Shown: positions 11,692 to 19,313, counted from the stretch's first letter. The stretch: DNA of 64,000 nucleotides from Amycolatopsis aidingensis (GCF_018885265.1 NZ_CP076538.1:1214001-1278000); one strand, 5' to 3'. Numbers and translations are program-made. Notes: generated by a model from the sequence alone, not told the origin.

Positions 11692-12554
11692 CAGGATGCT
11701 CCTTCCATCTCGGCGGCGATCCCGGCGATGAGACCGGCCGATTCCTCGGGGTGCAGGGCCACGGCGGTGATGGTGTCGATGGCTTGCCGGTAGCGAGCGA
11801 CGTCCTCCCGCTCGTGCAGGAACAGCCCGGTGTCCCGCAGTTCCAGATGCACCACCGGGTCATCCTCTGTCGAGTCGATCAGCACGAAGGGGCCTTCGAG
11901 CGCGGGATGCCATCCGCTGCCGAACGGCAGCACCCGCAGGTGCACGTTGGGCAGTTCACCGAGTTCGAGCAGGTACCTGAGCTGCTCGGCCTGCGTCTCG
12001 CGGGAGCCGATCACCTGGCGCAGCGCCGCCTCGCCGAGCAGGGCGACGAACTCGGCTGGCTCGGACCTGGTGATCAGTTCCCTGCGGCCGACCCGGACCG
12101 CGATCCGGGTCTCCACCTCGGCGCGCGGCACGCCGCCCGCCTCCATGATCGCCCGGATGTACGCGCTGTTCTGCAGCACGCCGGGTACCAGCAGCGGCGA
12201 TACATCGGTCACCGTGCTCGCGGTCCGCCCACACTCCAGCAGGGCGTTCAGCTGCTGACGTTGCTCCGGAAGCGTGACCGCCAGCCAGCGCGGCTCCCTG
12301 GTTCCCGTCGCCATGGCGTGGATATCCGCGTAGCGCTCGCCGGAGACCTCCAGCGCGGTCAGCACCGCGGCCACATCCTCCGGGTCCGGCACCCGGTCGC
12401 CGGTCTCCCAGCGGGCGATGGTGCCCGGGCTCTTGCCGGTCTTGGCCGCGAGGTCACGCTGGCTCAGCCCGCGCTCCTTCCGCGCCTCGGCGAGTGCGGC
12501 GCCGAGCGCGCGAGCCTTAGGTGTCCTCGTGCTTCCACCCACGCGGCACAGCAT
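11691..12554 (-). CDS. XRE-family regulator with DUF5753 domain (first copy)
   Basis: 287 residues. An N-terminal helix-turn-helix (LGAALAEARKERGLSQRDLAAKTGKSPGTIARWE, roughly 17-50) is followed by a DUF5753 ligand/partner domain with LLVPGVLQNSAYIRAI, LLGEAALRQVIG and VRVLPFGSGWHPALEGPF. It belongs to the WhiJ-like regulators of actinomycete development and local gene clusters. Upstream, between it and a divergent small gene, lies a cluster of GCTTCC/GGAAGC hexamers that is a likely binding site. Confidence 0.87.
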   Translation of the reverse strand: MLCRVGGSTRTPKARALGAALAEARKERGLSQRDLAAKTGKSPGTIARWETGDRVPDPEDVAAVLTALEVSGERYADIHAMATGTREPRWLAVTLPEQRQQLNALLECGRTASTVTDVSPLLVPGVLQNSAYIRAIMEAGGVPRAEVETRIAVRVGRRELITRSEPAEFVALLGEAALRQVIGSRETQAEQLRYLLELGELPNVHLRVLPFGSGWHPALEGPFVLIDSTEDDPVVHLELRDTGLFLHEREDVARYRQAIDTITAVALHPEESAGLIAGIAAEMEGAS

Positions 12555-12589
12555 ATGGCACGTCAGCGGGGTTCATAGCGTCACCCGAA

Positions 12590-12646
12590 GGAAGCATTGC
12601 CCGCCTCGCTTCCAATTGCTTCCATATTACTGGAAGCGACGGAAGC
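12590..12646. promoter_or_regulatory. Operator-like cluster of GCTTCC/GGAAGC hexamers
   Basis: Five hexamers sit in the divergent intergenic region: GGAAGC at 12590, GCTTCC at 12608 and 12618, GGAAGC at 12632 and 12641. The inner four form a symmetric pattern of two direct pairs facing each other. This is the natural candidate operator for the adjacent XRE regulator and for the divergent small operon. Confidence 0.6.
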
Positions 12647-12695
12647 GGAAGTGTGCGGCCGTCGGCCTGGAAGCAGCGTAGCCCGGAGACCCACC

Positions 12696-12929
12696 GTGAA
12701 CGCACCGCAGTGGCGAAGTACCCGCATCGCGCCCGCGCGTACCCCCGACGGCAGGGCCACCCGCGTCGTGCTCGGTCTCGCCGCCGCGGACGGCGGCCAT
12801 CTGGTGGCGATCCGGGTCGGTGACGGCGAGCCGGCGCACCTCGCTCGTCAGGGCGCGCTGGAGCTGCTGGCCAGCGTGCGCGAGGTCATCGCGGAGCAGG
12901 ATCGGCTGGACGGGGGCGGGTTCCGATGA
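12696..12929 (+). CDS. Small hypothetical protein, first gene of a three-gene operon
   Basis: 77 residues from a GTG preceded by CGGAG (VNAPQWRSTRIAPARTPDG...). It has a short beta-rich middle (TRVVLGLAAADGGHLVAIRV) and a helical end. No recognised domain. It overlaps the next gene by 4 bases and lies divergent to the first XRE regulator, sharing the hexamer operator region. Confidence 0.6.
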   Translation: MNAPQWRSTRIAPARTPDGRATRVVLGLAAADGGHLVAIRVGDGEPAHLARQGALELLASVREVIAEQDRLDGGGFR

Positions 12930-13177
12930 GCGATCCACTGTGGATGGTTCGGTTCCGGCCCGGGGTGGTCGGGGAGCGCTGGCGGATGGTGCACCTGGTT
13001 CCGGTACCCGATCCCGCGGCCGTCCCGGTCACCGTCGGCGACTGTGTGCGGGTGCTGGTGGCCTTGTGCGGCCAGCAGTTCGCGCCCGGGGAGGCCGAGC
13101 GGCTGTCCCGGCCTGCCGGCGCCCCGTGCGAGGTGTGCCTCGCGCTGCTCGAGCGGGCCTCCATCGAGGGCGGGTGA
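12926..13177 (+). CDS. Small hypothetical protein with CxxC
   Basis: 83 residues (MSDPLWMVRFRPGVVGERWRM...) ending with PCEVCLALLERA. The CxxC and an earlier Cys could bind a metal, but no known domain is evident. It is tightly coupled on both sides by 4-base overlaps, so the three small genes form one operon. Confidence 0.62.
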   Translation: MSDPLWMVRFRPGVVGERWRMVHLVPVPDPAAVPVTVGDCVRVLVALCGQQFAPGEAERLSRPAGAPCEVCLALLERASIEGG

Positions 13178-13371
13178 GCGGGATGGTGTCGATCCTGGTT
13201 TTCGTCGGTGCGTGCCTGGTCGCCCTGGCGGCCGGGTTCTGGCTTGGCCTGCTGTTCACCGGCCGGGCTTCGGGCGGCGGTCACCGCTTCCATGACCCGG
13301 CGGTGTCGGTACAGGCGACGATCGCCAGGGCCACCGCCGACGATCGTATGCGTCCTGAGTGGAGGGAATGA
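13174..13371 (+). CDS. Small single-pass membrane protein
   Basis: 65 residues from a GTG overlapping the previous stop; an ATG at 13183 is an alternative. One strong hydrophobic helix (MVSILVFVGACLVALAAGFWLGLLF) is followed by a polar tail with VQATIARATADDRMRPEW. Function unknown. Last gene of the small operon; a strong hairpin lies 72 bases downstream. Confidence 0.58.
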   Translation: MSGMVSILVFVGACLVALAAGFWLGLLFTGRASGGGHRFHDPAVSVQATIARATADDRMRPEWRE

Positions 13372-13442
13372 TCGAAGTGCGGCGGGTACTGCTTCCTCGT
13401 GCTGAGCAAGGGCGCGGTGCGGCGGCTCGTGCCGTTGCTCGC

Positions 13443-13471
13443 CCGCCCCGGCCGGAAACCGGCCGGGGCGG
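13443..13471 (+). terminator. GC-rich hairpin terminator
   Basis: A perfect 13-bp stem (CCGCCCCGGCCGG) around an AAA loop, placed between the small operon and the convergent DUF397 gene. It could serve both transcripts. Confidence 0.7.
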
Positions 13472-13541
13472 TGTTCGAATGCTGGCCCGTGGAGGTCAGC
13501 CGGATGCCGTCGGATCCGACGGCATCACCCTGTACAGCCGG

Positions 13542-13772
13542 TTACCCGACCAGATGGTCGAACTCACCGTCCTTTGCGCCGCGCAGGAAAGCCTGGATCT
13601 CGTGCCGGTCGAAGACGAGGATCGGGCTGTCCGCACCGAGTTTCGAGTCGCGAACTCGGATGTGGCCGGGTGCGGAGCCGCTGAGTTCGACGCATCCGTT
13701 CTGCCCGCTGTAGCTCGATTTCCGCCAGCCGTGCATGCCGGTGGAGTCGGACGAGGATGCGTTATTTTTCAT
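13542..13772 (-). CDS. DUF397 protein (second copy)
   Basis: 76 residues with WRKSSYSGQNGCVEL, IRVRDSKLGADSPILVF and a final AFLRGAKDGEFDH, the standard DUF397 layout. Its ATG overlaps the stop of the upstream XRE regulator by 4 bases, so the pair is co-translated. Confidence 0.85.
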   Translation of the reverse strand: MKNNASSSDSTGMHGWRKSSYSGQNGCVELSGSAPGHIRVRDSKLGADSPILVFDRHEIQAFLRGAKDGEFDHLVG

Positions 13773-14629
13773 GAAATCTCCTTCGACAGATTGAGGATGA
13801 ACTCTCGTGACCGCTCGGGCTTCTCGGCCTGGATCTGCAGGCGCTCGAAAACGTTACGGAAGTCGCGTAGTTCCTCGGTGGTCTCGTAGTAGAGGCCACC
13901 GCGCCGATTTTCGATGTAGACGGTTCCGGGGTCGCCGACAAACTCGGGAGGATAATCGAGAATCGTAAAGGTGCCATCGGTGGCCGGATGGGTGCCTGCG
14001 GTGAAGGGAAGCACCTGGATTTCGATGTTCGGCTGCTCGGTCAGTTGAGCAAGGTGCCGCAGCTGGTCCCGCATCACCGCGGGTCCGCCAACCTGGCGGC
14101 GCAGCGCTCCCTCGTCGAGTACCGACCAGACCTGCGGTGGGTTCTCACTCCGGTTCAGCAGTTCCTGTCGCGCCATTCGCAGGTCGACCCTGGCCGCGAT
14201 CTCCTCGTCGCTCATCCGCTGCCCCGGCGGTCCCAGGATGGCGAAAGCGTAGTCCCGGGTCTGGAAAAGGCCGGGCACGATATGCAGGTCCACGCTGCTG
14301 ATTCGCGCGGCGCCGGTTTCCAGGCCGAGGTACAGGGTGAGATACTCCGGTACCGAAGTGAACTTGATCCACCAGTCCTGACCGCGCTTCGCCCTTTTGA
14401 TCATGTCCCGGAACAGCGGCACATGGTCCGGGACCCCGTAGAGGTCGAGCAGGATCTCCAGGTCTGCCGGTGCGGGCAGGTTCCGAGCGGTTTCGATATG
14501 GGCGATGACCGTGGTGGCCTTGCCGATGCGCTCGGCCGCGGCCGCCCGGTCGTACCCGGCGGCCTCCCGGAGCCTCCGTGCCTCGAGCGCGATCCAGCGC
14601 TTGATGGCGGTCGGGTTCAGCGTGCCCAC
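13769..14629 (-). CDS. XRE-family regulator with DUF5753 domain (second copy)
   Basis: 286 residues with an N-terminal helix-turn-helix (ARRLREAAGYDRAAAAERIG) and a DUF5753 domain containing LHIVPGLFQTRDYAFAIL, LDEGALRRQVGG and IQVLPFTAGTHPATDG. It forms a coupled pair with the DUF397 gene. The palindrome between this gene and the peptide-ThiF locus at 14880 is its likely target, so it may control both itself and that locus. Confidence 0.86.
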   Translation of the reverse strand: MGTLNPTAIKRWIALEARRLREAAGYDRAAAAERIGKATTVIAHIETARNLPAPADLEILLDLYGVPDHVPLFRDMIKRAKRGQDWWIKFTSVPEYLTLYLGLETGAARISSVDLHIVPGLFQTRDYAFAILGPPGQRMSDEEIAARVDLRMARQELLNRSENPPQVWSVLDEGALRRQVGGPAVMRDQLRHLAQLTEQPNIEIQVLPFTAGTHPATDGTFTILDYPPEFVGDPGTVYIENRRGGLYYETTEELRDFRNVFERLQIQAEKPERSREFILNLSKEIS

Positions 14630-14722
14630 GGACTCGCCACCTCCTCCGGTTTCTCACGGACGGTCACAGTTGGGTTCACCCGCACGGCCTATCGGCGAAG
14701 CATAGACGACCACAATGTGAAT

Positions 14723-14768
14723 CTCTACATTTGGGGTACCTGCTAATTGAGAACTCTACATTGTAGAG
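14723..14768. promoter_or_regulatory. CTCTACA operator: palindrome plus extra half-site
   Basis: CTCTACATTGTAGAG at 14754-14768 is a perfect 7+1+7 palindrome. A second CTCTACA lies 31 bases upstream at 14723-14729. The AT-rich stretch lies between the divergent XRE regulator (start 14629) and the peptide-ThiF genes (start 14880), so it could serve both promoters. Confidence 0.65.
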
Positions 14769-14879
14769 AGGGGGCTCGGCTGGCGGGTGCGCCCGCACCA
14801 GGGCGGCCGGCTGTGGCCGGGATACCGAACCGGGCTTGCCCGACGGTTTCCCGGCCCCCGTGAAAGGAGGTGGACGGCG

Positions 14880-14951
14880 ATGATCGAGATCGTGATGGTC
14901 GGCCGCGAGGACGCGGTCGAGCACATCTACTGCGGCTCAGGAGGCAACTGA
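14880..14951 (+). CDS. Candidate 23-residue precursor peptide ending in Asn
   Basis: Too short for ordinary gene callers. It begins MIEIVMVGRE and ends HIYCGSGGN, followed by TGA. AAAGGAGG lies 9 bases before the ATG, among the best Shine-Dalgarno sequences in the window, which argues that it is translated. Its stop is 15 bases before a PqqD-ThiF adenylating enzyme. In microcin C-type systems a ThiF-like enzyme (MccB) adenylates the C-terminal Asn of a tiny peptide; the Asn end here fits that idea. Function is inference; it could instead be a leader peptide controlling the enzyme gene. Confidence 0.6.
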   Translation: MIEIVMVGREDAVEHIYCGSGGN

Positions 14952-14966
14952 GTAAAGGGAGTTCGC

Positions 14967-16067
14967 ATGCGTCCACGTATCAAGGCAGAGCACTGCCCGG
15001 CCCGGTTCGGCGACGGCTGGTTGCGCATCGGGGGAAAGGTGTTCGGCATCGCCGCCGACCTGCGGGACCCGGACGGCGCCGTGTGGGCGTTGCTGGAACT
15101 CCTCGACGGGACACGCACGGTGGACCAGGTGATCGCCGACCTGGTCCACCGCTTCCCCGGCCGCGCGGCCGGGGAGATTCGGGCGGATATCGAGCAACTG
15201 AGCGAGCTGGGGTACGTCGAGGACGCCGACGAGCCGGCCTGTACCGCGCTGAGCAGCAGGCAGCGGGAGCGTTACGAACGCGGCAGGCTGCTGAACCGGT
15301 GGGTCGACCGCACCCCGCGGGGCTCCAGCTGGGACTTCCAGATCCGGCTTTCGCGGGCTCGGGTGGTGGTCGTCGGCCTCGGCGGGGTGGGTTGCACCGC
15401 GGCGCTGGCCCTTGCCCAGTCGGGGGTCGGCCGGCTGCACTGTGTTGATCACGACGTCGTCGAACTGTCGAACCTCAACCGCCAGGTCCTCTACGGCGAG
15501 CGGGACCTGGGGCAGCCGAAGGCGGAAGTGGCGGTGGCGAAACTGCGCGCCGTCAACTCCGATATCGAGGTCACGGGGGAGCCAACGCGAATCGAGCACC
15601 CGGCCGCGCTACGGTCGCTGGCCGCCGCCTGCGACGTCCTTGTGATGAGTGCCGACCAGCCTGCCGAGCTGTGGAGCTGGGCGAACCGGGCCTGCGCCCG
15701 GACTCGTACGGCCTGGGTGCACGGGGCGTACCGCGGTCCCCAGGCGGATATGGGCCTGTACCGGCCGGGCGCCGGTCCGTGCTACGAATGCGCCCGCGCC
15801 GCCGACCAGGATCGCGCGGCCCTGCGGCCGCCGGTGGCGGAGTGGCGGGCCGTGCCGATGGGGCCGAGGGTGCACGCCGCGAACGCGGTGACGGCCGGGA
15901 TGGTCGGCAACCTGGTCGCGCACGCGGTGCTGAGCCTGCTCACCGGTTCGCCCCGGTTGCGGGTGAACTGCCAGTACGGTTTCAACCTGGTCACCCTTGA
16001 CCACAACTTCGTGACGGTACTGGACCGGTCGCATCCGGAGTGCCGGACCTGTGCGGTGGCGTCCTGA
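14967..16067 (+). CDS. PqqD-ThiF fusion: E1/MccB-like adenylating enzyme
   Basis: 366 residues. The N-terminal 90 residues look like a PqqD/RiPP-recognition winged helix (FGIAADLRDPDGAVWALLELLDGTRTVDQVIADLV). From about 130 comes a ThiF/E1 fold with the nucleotide loop GLGGVGC (137-143), VDHDVVELSNLNRQVLY, and zinc cysteine pairs CYEC (272-275) and CRTC (359-362). All expected E1 elements are present, so it should form acyl-adenylates on a C-terminus. No sulfur carrier, transporter or protease gene is adjacent. The tiny ORF directly upstream is the likely substrate. An RBS AAAGGGAG supports the ATG. Confidence 0.85.
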   Translation: MRPRIKAEHCPARFGDGWLRIGGKVFGIAADLRDPDGAVWALLELLDGTRTVDQVIADLVHRFPGRAAGEIRADIEQLSELGYVEDADEPACTALSSRQRERYERGRLLNRWVDRTPRGSSWDFQIRLSRARVVVVGLGGVGCTAALALAQSGVGRLHCVDHDVVELSNLNRQVLYGERDLGQPKAEVAVAKLRAVNSDIEVTGEPTRIEHPAALRSLAAACDVLVMSADQPAELWSWANRACARTRTAWVHGAYRGPQADMGLYRPGAGPCYECARAADQDRAALRPPVAEWRAVPMGPRVHAANAVTAGMVGNLVAHAVLSLLTGSPRLRVNCQYGFNLVTLDHNFVTVLDRSHPECRTCAVAS

Positions 16068-16098
16068 GCGGCTGCGGCACCCGCCCGGCATGCTCCGG

Positions 16099-16989
16099 TC
16101 AGGGCTCGGGCCCGGTGGTCAGCCGTCGCGAAACGCCCTGGATCAGCTCCACGGCCGCGTCACCGCTCACGGACTCGGCCCGCAGGTGGTCGAAGATGAG
16201 CTCGTAGCTCCTGATCTCCTCGGGGTCCCTGAGCAGATGTTCGCCGGTCGGAGTCTCCACCATGACGTAGCCGTTGTCGTAGATGATGAACCCGAGCGGC
16301 GGGGCGAGCGGCATCACGGCGGTGAACGGCAGGATGCACACGTCGATCGTGCGCAGGCCGACGACGGACTGGAGGCGGTCCAGCTGCCCGAGGTGCGTCT
16401 CGAGGCTTCCCATCCGGGTCCACAGCGCCGCCTCCCCGAGTACGAAAAGCAGGGTCCTGTCAGGGTCGTAGAGCAGCGACTGGCGCTCGATGCGCACGGA
16501 CACCATCCGCTCGGCATCCTCCGGAGTGGAATGCCCCAGCCGTACGGGGCTGGCAGGCAGGAAGATCACGTCCCGCGCGTAGGCGGGCGTCTGCAGCAGC
16601 CCCGGCACCATCGAAGGCTGGAACGTGGCGATCCGGCTGGCTTGCTGATCCCGGTCCCGGTAGGACCGCTGCTGGGCGCCGGCCCCGCCGACTTCCCGGT
16701 AGGCATGGCGGAACGACACCGACTCCACCCTGGCGCGAGTGAGCAGTTCGGTGACGGCGTCCTCCTCGCCGGAGGCTTCTGCCGCGCGCAGCCACGCCGT
16801 GATGTCCGCATCCGTCGGGAGCTGCGTCCCGGTCTCGATCTTGGACACCCGCGACTGTGGCCAGCCGAGGTGCCTGGCGAACCGGTTGCCCGACATGCCG
16901 GTCGCGGCCCGGATCTCCCGGAGCTTCGCGGCAAGCCGGGCATGGTCGGTGCCAGGGCGACGGGGCATGCGAACGGAGCCTTCTTCCAC
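16099..16989 (-). CDS. XRE-family regulator with DUF5753 domain (third copy)
   Basis: 296 residues with an N-terminal helix-turn-helix (KLREIRAATGMSGNRFARHLGWPQSRVSKIE) and a DUF5753 domain (PSMVPGLLQTPAYARDVI, LGEAALWTRMG, VCILPFTAVMPLAPPLGF). No DUF397 gene is attached. It converges on the ThiF gene and diverges from a small membrane protein; CGAATAG repeats lie in that upstream region. Confidence 0.86.
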   Translation of the reverse strand: MEEGSVRMPRRPGTDHARLAAKLREIRAATGMSGNRFARHLGWPQSRVSKIETGTQLPTDADITAWLRAAEASGEEDAVTELLTRARVESVSFRHAYREVGGAGAQQRSYRDRDQQASRIATFQPSMVPGLLQTPAYARDVIFLPASPVRLGHSTPEDAERMVSVRIERQSLLYDPDRTLLFVLGEAALWTRMGSLETHLGQLDRLQSVVGLRTIDVCILPFTAVMPLAPPLGFIIYDNGYVMVETPTGEHLLRDPEEIRSYELIFDHLRAESVSGDAAVELIQGVSRRLTTGPEP

Positions 16990-17052
16990 GGTTCAGGTAC
17001 CAGCTGATCCACGCGACCCTGCGATCATGCCATACCTGACCGGCATAGTTGT

Positions 17053-17089
17053 CGAATAGTACACGAATAGACGATTCGTACGCGGATAG
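17053..17089. promoter_or_regulatory. CGAATAG direct-repeat operator candidate
   Basis: CGAATAG at 17053 and 17064 (11-bp period) and CGGATAG at 17083, in an AT-rich patch with ATTCGTAC between them. It lies between the third XRE regulator (start 16989) and the divergent membrane-protein gene (start 17180). Confidence 0.55.
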
Positions 17090-17179
17090 TTCGAGAATAA
17101 CCTGGTGTGTGCTCCTGCGGCTCCGGTCGCCGCGGACAGCCCGTGGCCGGAGTGGTGCCGCATCGAGGAGGGGAATCCG

Positions 17180-17416
17180 ATGTTCGCCGCGTGGATCCAG
17201 ATCGCCGAACTCGCACTGCTGCCGCTGGGCTTGGGAGTCGGATACGTTGCCGGCCGTGTCTCCCGCCGGGAGGAGCAGGTTGCCTGCCGCCCCGAGAACA
17301 CCATCACCCATCCCGGCCTCGCGCCGGAGTACCCGGCGCGGCACGGGCACACCGCCCCGTACCCACCGACCACATGGGACTCGAGCCGGGTACCCGGACA
17401 CGGCCCGATGCGGTGA
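17180..17416 (+). CDS. Small membrane-anchored protein
   Basis: 78 residues from an ATG with GGAGGGG upstream. The N-terminus is one hydrophobic helix (FAAWIQIAELALLPLGLGVGYVAG) followed by a polar, Pro-rich tail (PEYPARHGHTAPYPPTTW). No known domain. It is divergent to the third XRE regulator and may be its regulated partner. Confidence 0.55.
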   Translation: MFAAWIQIAELALLPLGLGVGYVAGRVSRREEQVACRPENTITHPGLAPEYPARHGHTAPYPPTTWDSSRVPGHGPMR

Positions 17417-17437
17417 CTCGCCGGCCGAGGCCCGGGT

Positions 17438-18235
17438 TCACTCCGGCGCGGCGTCGCCCGGCCTGCCGCCGATCCGGCTGGTCAGCTCGGCCGCGGTGTG
17501 CCGGACCTCGGTGGCGAGCTCTGGCCAGTCCTGCCCGCAGGGGCCGTCCTCGCAGTGGTGCCGGAAGGTCACGCTGATCGCCGCCAGCGGCCTGCCGCCG
17601 TGGTCGAAAACCGGGGACGCCACCGAGGCGAACCCCGCGGTGACCTGGCCGTCCTCCACCGCCCAGCCCCGGCGGCGGTGCGTGCTCAGTACCCGCCGCA
17701 GCTCGGCCAGCCCGCGCGGCCCGCGCCCGGTGCGGTCCACGAAGGCCGTGGCCGCGGGGAACAGGGCCCGCACATGGGGTTTGGAGAGGTGCATCAGGAT
17801 GGCGAGGCCGGAGGCGGTGAGCTGGCCCGGCAGTCGCACCCCGACATCGGTCACCAGCGTCTCCGGCTGGGCAGGGCGTTCCTTGATCAGGTACAGCGAC
17901 TCGTTGCCGTGCAGCACCCCGAGGTGCGCGTTGTGGCCCGTCCGGTCGACCAGCTTGCGCAGCAGCGGAGTGGCCAGTCGCTCCAGCGGCTCGTGCCGCA
18001 GGTACGCCGAGCCGAGCTCGAACACCGCGATTCCCAGCCCGTATCGCCGCTCCGCGGGCAGGTGCGCGACGAACCCGGCCGCCTCCAGTTCGCTGAGCAG
18101 GTGGTACGTGGTCGAGCGGGGCAGGTCCAGCTCCCTGGCCACGGTGGCGGCGGACACCGGCCCGGCGTGCGCCCCCAGCACGCGCAGGACCGCGAGTCCG
18201 CGGCGCAACGCCGGAACGTCGCTACTCGATCCCAT
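17438..18235 (-). CDS. IclR-family transcriptional regulator, probable hut regulator
   Basis: 265 residues. An N-terminal winged helix-turn-helix (GLAVLRVLGAHAGPVSAATVARELDLPRSTTYHLLSELEAAGFV) is followed by an IclR effector domain (LTASGLAILMHLS, GWAVEDGQVTAGFASVASPVFDHGGRPLAAISV). The palindrome GTCTGGTACCCCAGAC lies 13 bases upstream of its start and recurs upstream of hutH, so it probably autoregulates and controls histidine use. The effector is unknown; urocanate would be a natural guess. Confidence 0.88.
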   Translation of the reverse strand: MGSSSDVPALRRGLAVLRVLGAHAGPVSAATVARELDLPRSTTYHLLSELEAAGFVAHLPAERRYGLGIAVFELGSAYLRHEPLERLATPLLRKLVDRTGHNAHLGVLHGNESLYLIKERPAQPETLVTDVGVRLPGQLTASGLAILMHLSKPHVRALFPAATAFVDRTGRGPRGLAELRRVLSTHRRRGWAVEDGQVTAGFASVASPVFDHGGRPLAAISVTFRHHCEDGPCGQDWPELATEVRHTAAELTSRIGGRPGDAAPE

Positions 18236-18247
18236 CCGTGCCCTCCT

Positions 18248-18263
18248 GTCTGGTACCCCAGAC
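18248..18263. promoter_or_regulatory. IclR operator, copy at the regulator's own promoter
   Basis: GTCTGGTACCCCAGAC is an inverted repeat of GTCTGG around TACC. It matches the site at 19431-19446 in both arms. It is 13 bases upstream of the IclR start codon. Confidence 0.75.
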
Positions 18264-18302
18264 GTGAGGGTAGGACATCCAGCTTGGCGGAGACTTGCTG
18301 CT

Positions 18303-18608
18303 TCAGGGGCGTTGCACCGGGACTTCCTGTGGGACTGGTGGAGCCTTGTCGACAGGACCCGAGCTCGCCGCCAGGCTGGTCAGCACGATCGCCAGCCCCA
18401 GCGCCGTCATGATTGCGCCGAGGATCTGAGCCAGCCTCGCCAGCGCCGGATCCCGGCGCCGGACGACGAACCCGGCGCCGAGCACCGCCAGGCCGACGAC
18501 CAATGGTCCGTAGCCAAAAGGTACGGATGCCACGAAGATCAACGCGGCAGCACCGGCGAATACGACCAGCCGGACAGTGCCCGCCTTGGCCCCCTGCATT
18601 GTCGTCAT
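18303..18608 (-). CDS. Small multi-pass membrane protein
   Basis: 101 residues with three predicted hydrophobic helices (VRLVVFAGAAALIFVASVPFGYG; PLVVGLAVLGAGFVV; ILGAIMTALGLAIVLTSLAA) and a Pro-rich C-terminal tail. No recognised family. It lies 6 bases after the neighbouring small membrane-protein gene on the same strand, so they are probably co-transcribed. Confidence 0.6.
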   Translation of the reverse strand: MTTMQGAKAGTVRLVVFAGAAALIFVASVPFGYGPLVVGLAVLGAGFVVRRRDPALARLAQILGAIMTALGLAIVLTSLAASSGPVDKAPPVPQEVPVQRP

Positions 18609-18614
18609 GCCAAC

Positions 18615-18839
18615 TCACCTACTCAACTTTCCGCCGGCCACCTTACGGTTTCCGTTCGTCCTCCGCTGCGATTTCAGCACAGAGAGGATGACGAACAAGC
18701 CTGCCGCTACCTGCAGTAGCGATAGCCAGCCAGGGTTATCGCTTTGAGTGGCCAGATAGACGCCCGTGAGGACTACGCCAATCCCCAGGAGAAGGCCCAA
18801 TCGACGCCGAACGGGAGATTGCCATGGACCTTTGCTCAC
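18615..18839 (-). CDS. Small two-pass membrane protein
   Basis: 74 residues with two hydrophobic segments (LGLLLGIGVVLTGVYLA and WLSLLQVAAGLFVILSVL) and basic ends (SPVRRR, SQRRTNGNRK). Unknown function. It is the first gene of a two-gene unit with the 101-residue protein. Confidence 0.55.
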   Translation of the reverse strand: MSKGPWQSPVRRRLGLLLGIGVVLTGVYLATQSDNPGWLSLLQVAAGLFVILSVLKSQRRTNGNRKVAGGKLSR

Positions 18840-18882
18840 CGCACCCCCTGGCTCGATGACTTTATAGAGCGTCCGCCGCTGG

Positions 18883-19313
18883 TCAGACTAACTCGTGGGT
18901 CAGCCGAGGTCGACGCCGCGCAGTCCGGTTCGTGAGATGACGTAGAGAAACGGGCCGGGGCTGGCACAGGCATCGGTGATCTTGTCGAGCACCCGAGATA
19001 GAGCTGCGCCATGTCACTGGCGCGGAGGTTGCCGCTGGTCAAGCAGAACGCACGTACATGATGGCGGACCAGGGCGGCGCGCTCGGCGGGACGGTAGCAC
19101 CTCGGCCAGTGTCTGCAGCCGCAACCCGGCGCCAGTCCTGGTCGCGATCCGCACAGCGTCACCGAGCTGGTCACGCGGCATGCCGTACTCATCGGCCACG
19201 ACATCCATGGGCTCGCCCGCGCGGAAGAGCCCGAGTGCGTCGTCAAGGCGCGTCGCCGGCGAATACCGGTCTGGCGCCGGCCGCGACCTCGCTGCCAATT
19301 CAACCGACTGCAC
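18883..19313 (-). pseudogene. Decayed DUF433 antitoxin and PIN-like toxin pair
   Basis: On the reverse strand one frame reads LDDALGLFRAGEPMDVVADEYGMPRDQL, typical of DUF433 antitoxins. A second frame continues VRAFCLTSGNLRASDMAQLYLG, and a third VLDKITDACASPGPFLYVI...RTGLRGVDLG, together resembling the C-terminal half of the PIN-like (DUF5615-type) toxin usually encoded next. At least two frameshifts break the toxin, and its N-terminus is not recognisable. Family names are from remembered patterns. Confidence 0.55.

Noticed and set aside
15133-15176. GC-rich inverted repeat (GCCGCGCGGC region) as a terminator
   Set aside because: It lies inside the ThiF coding sequence and is explained by codons for Arg-Ala-Ala-Gly.
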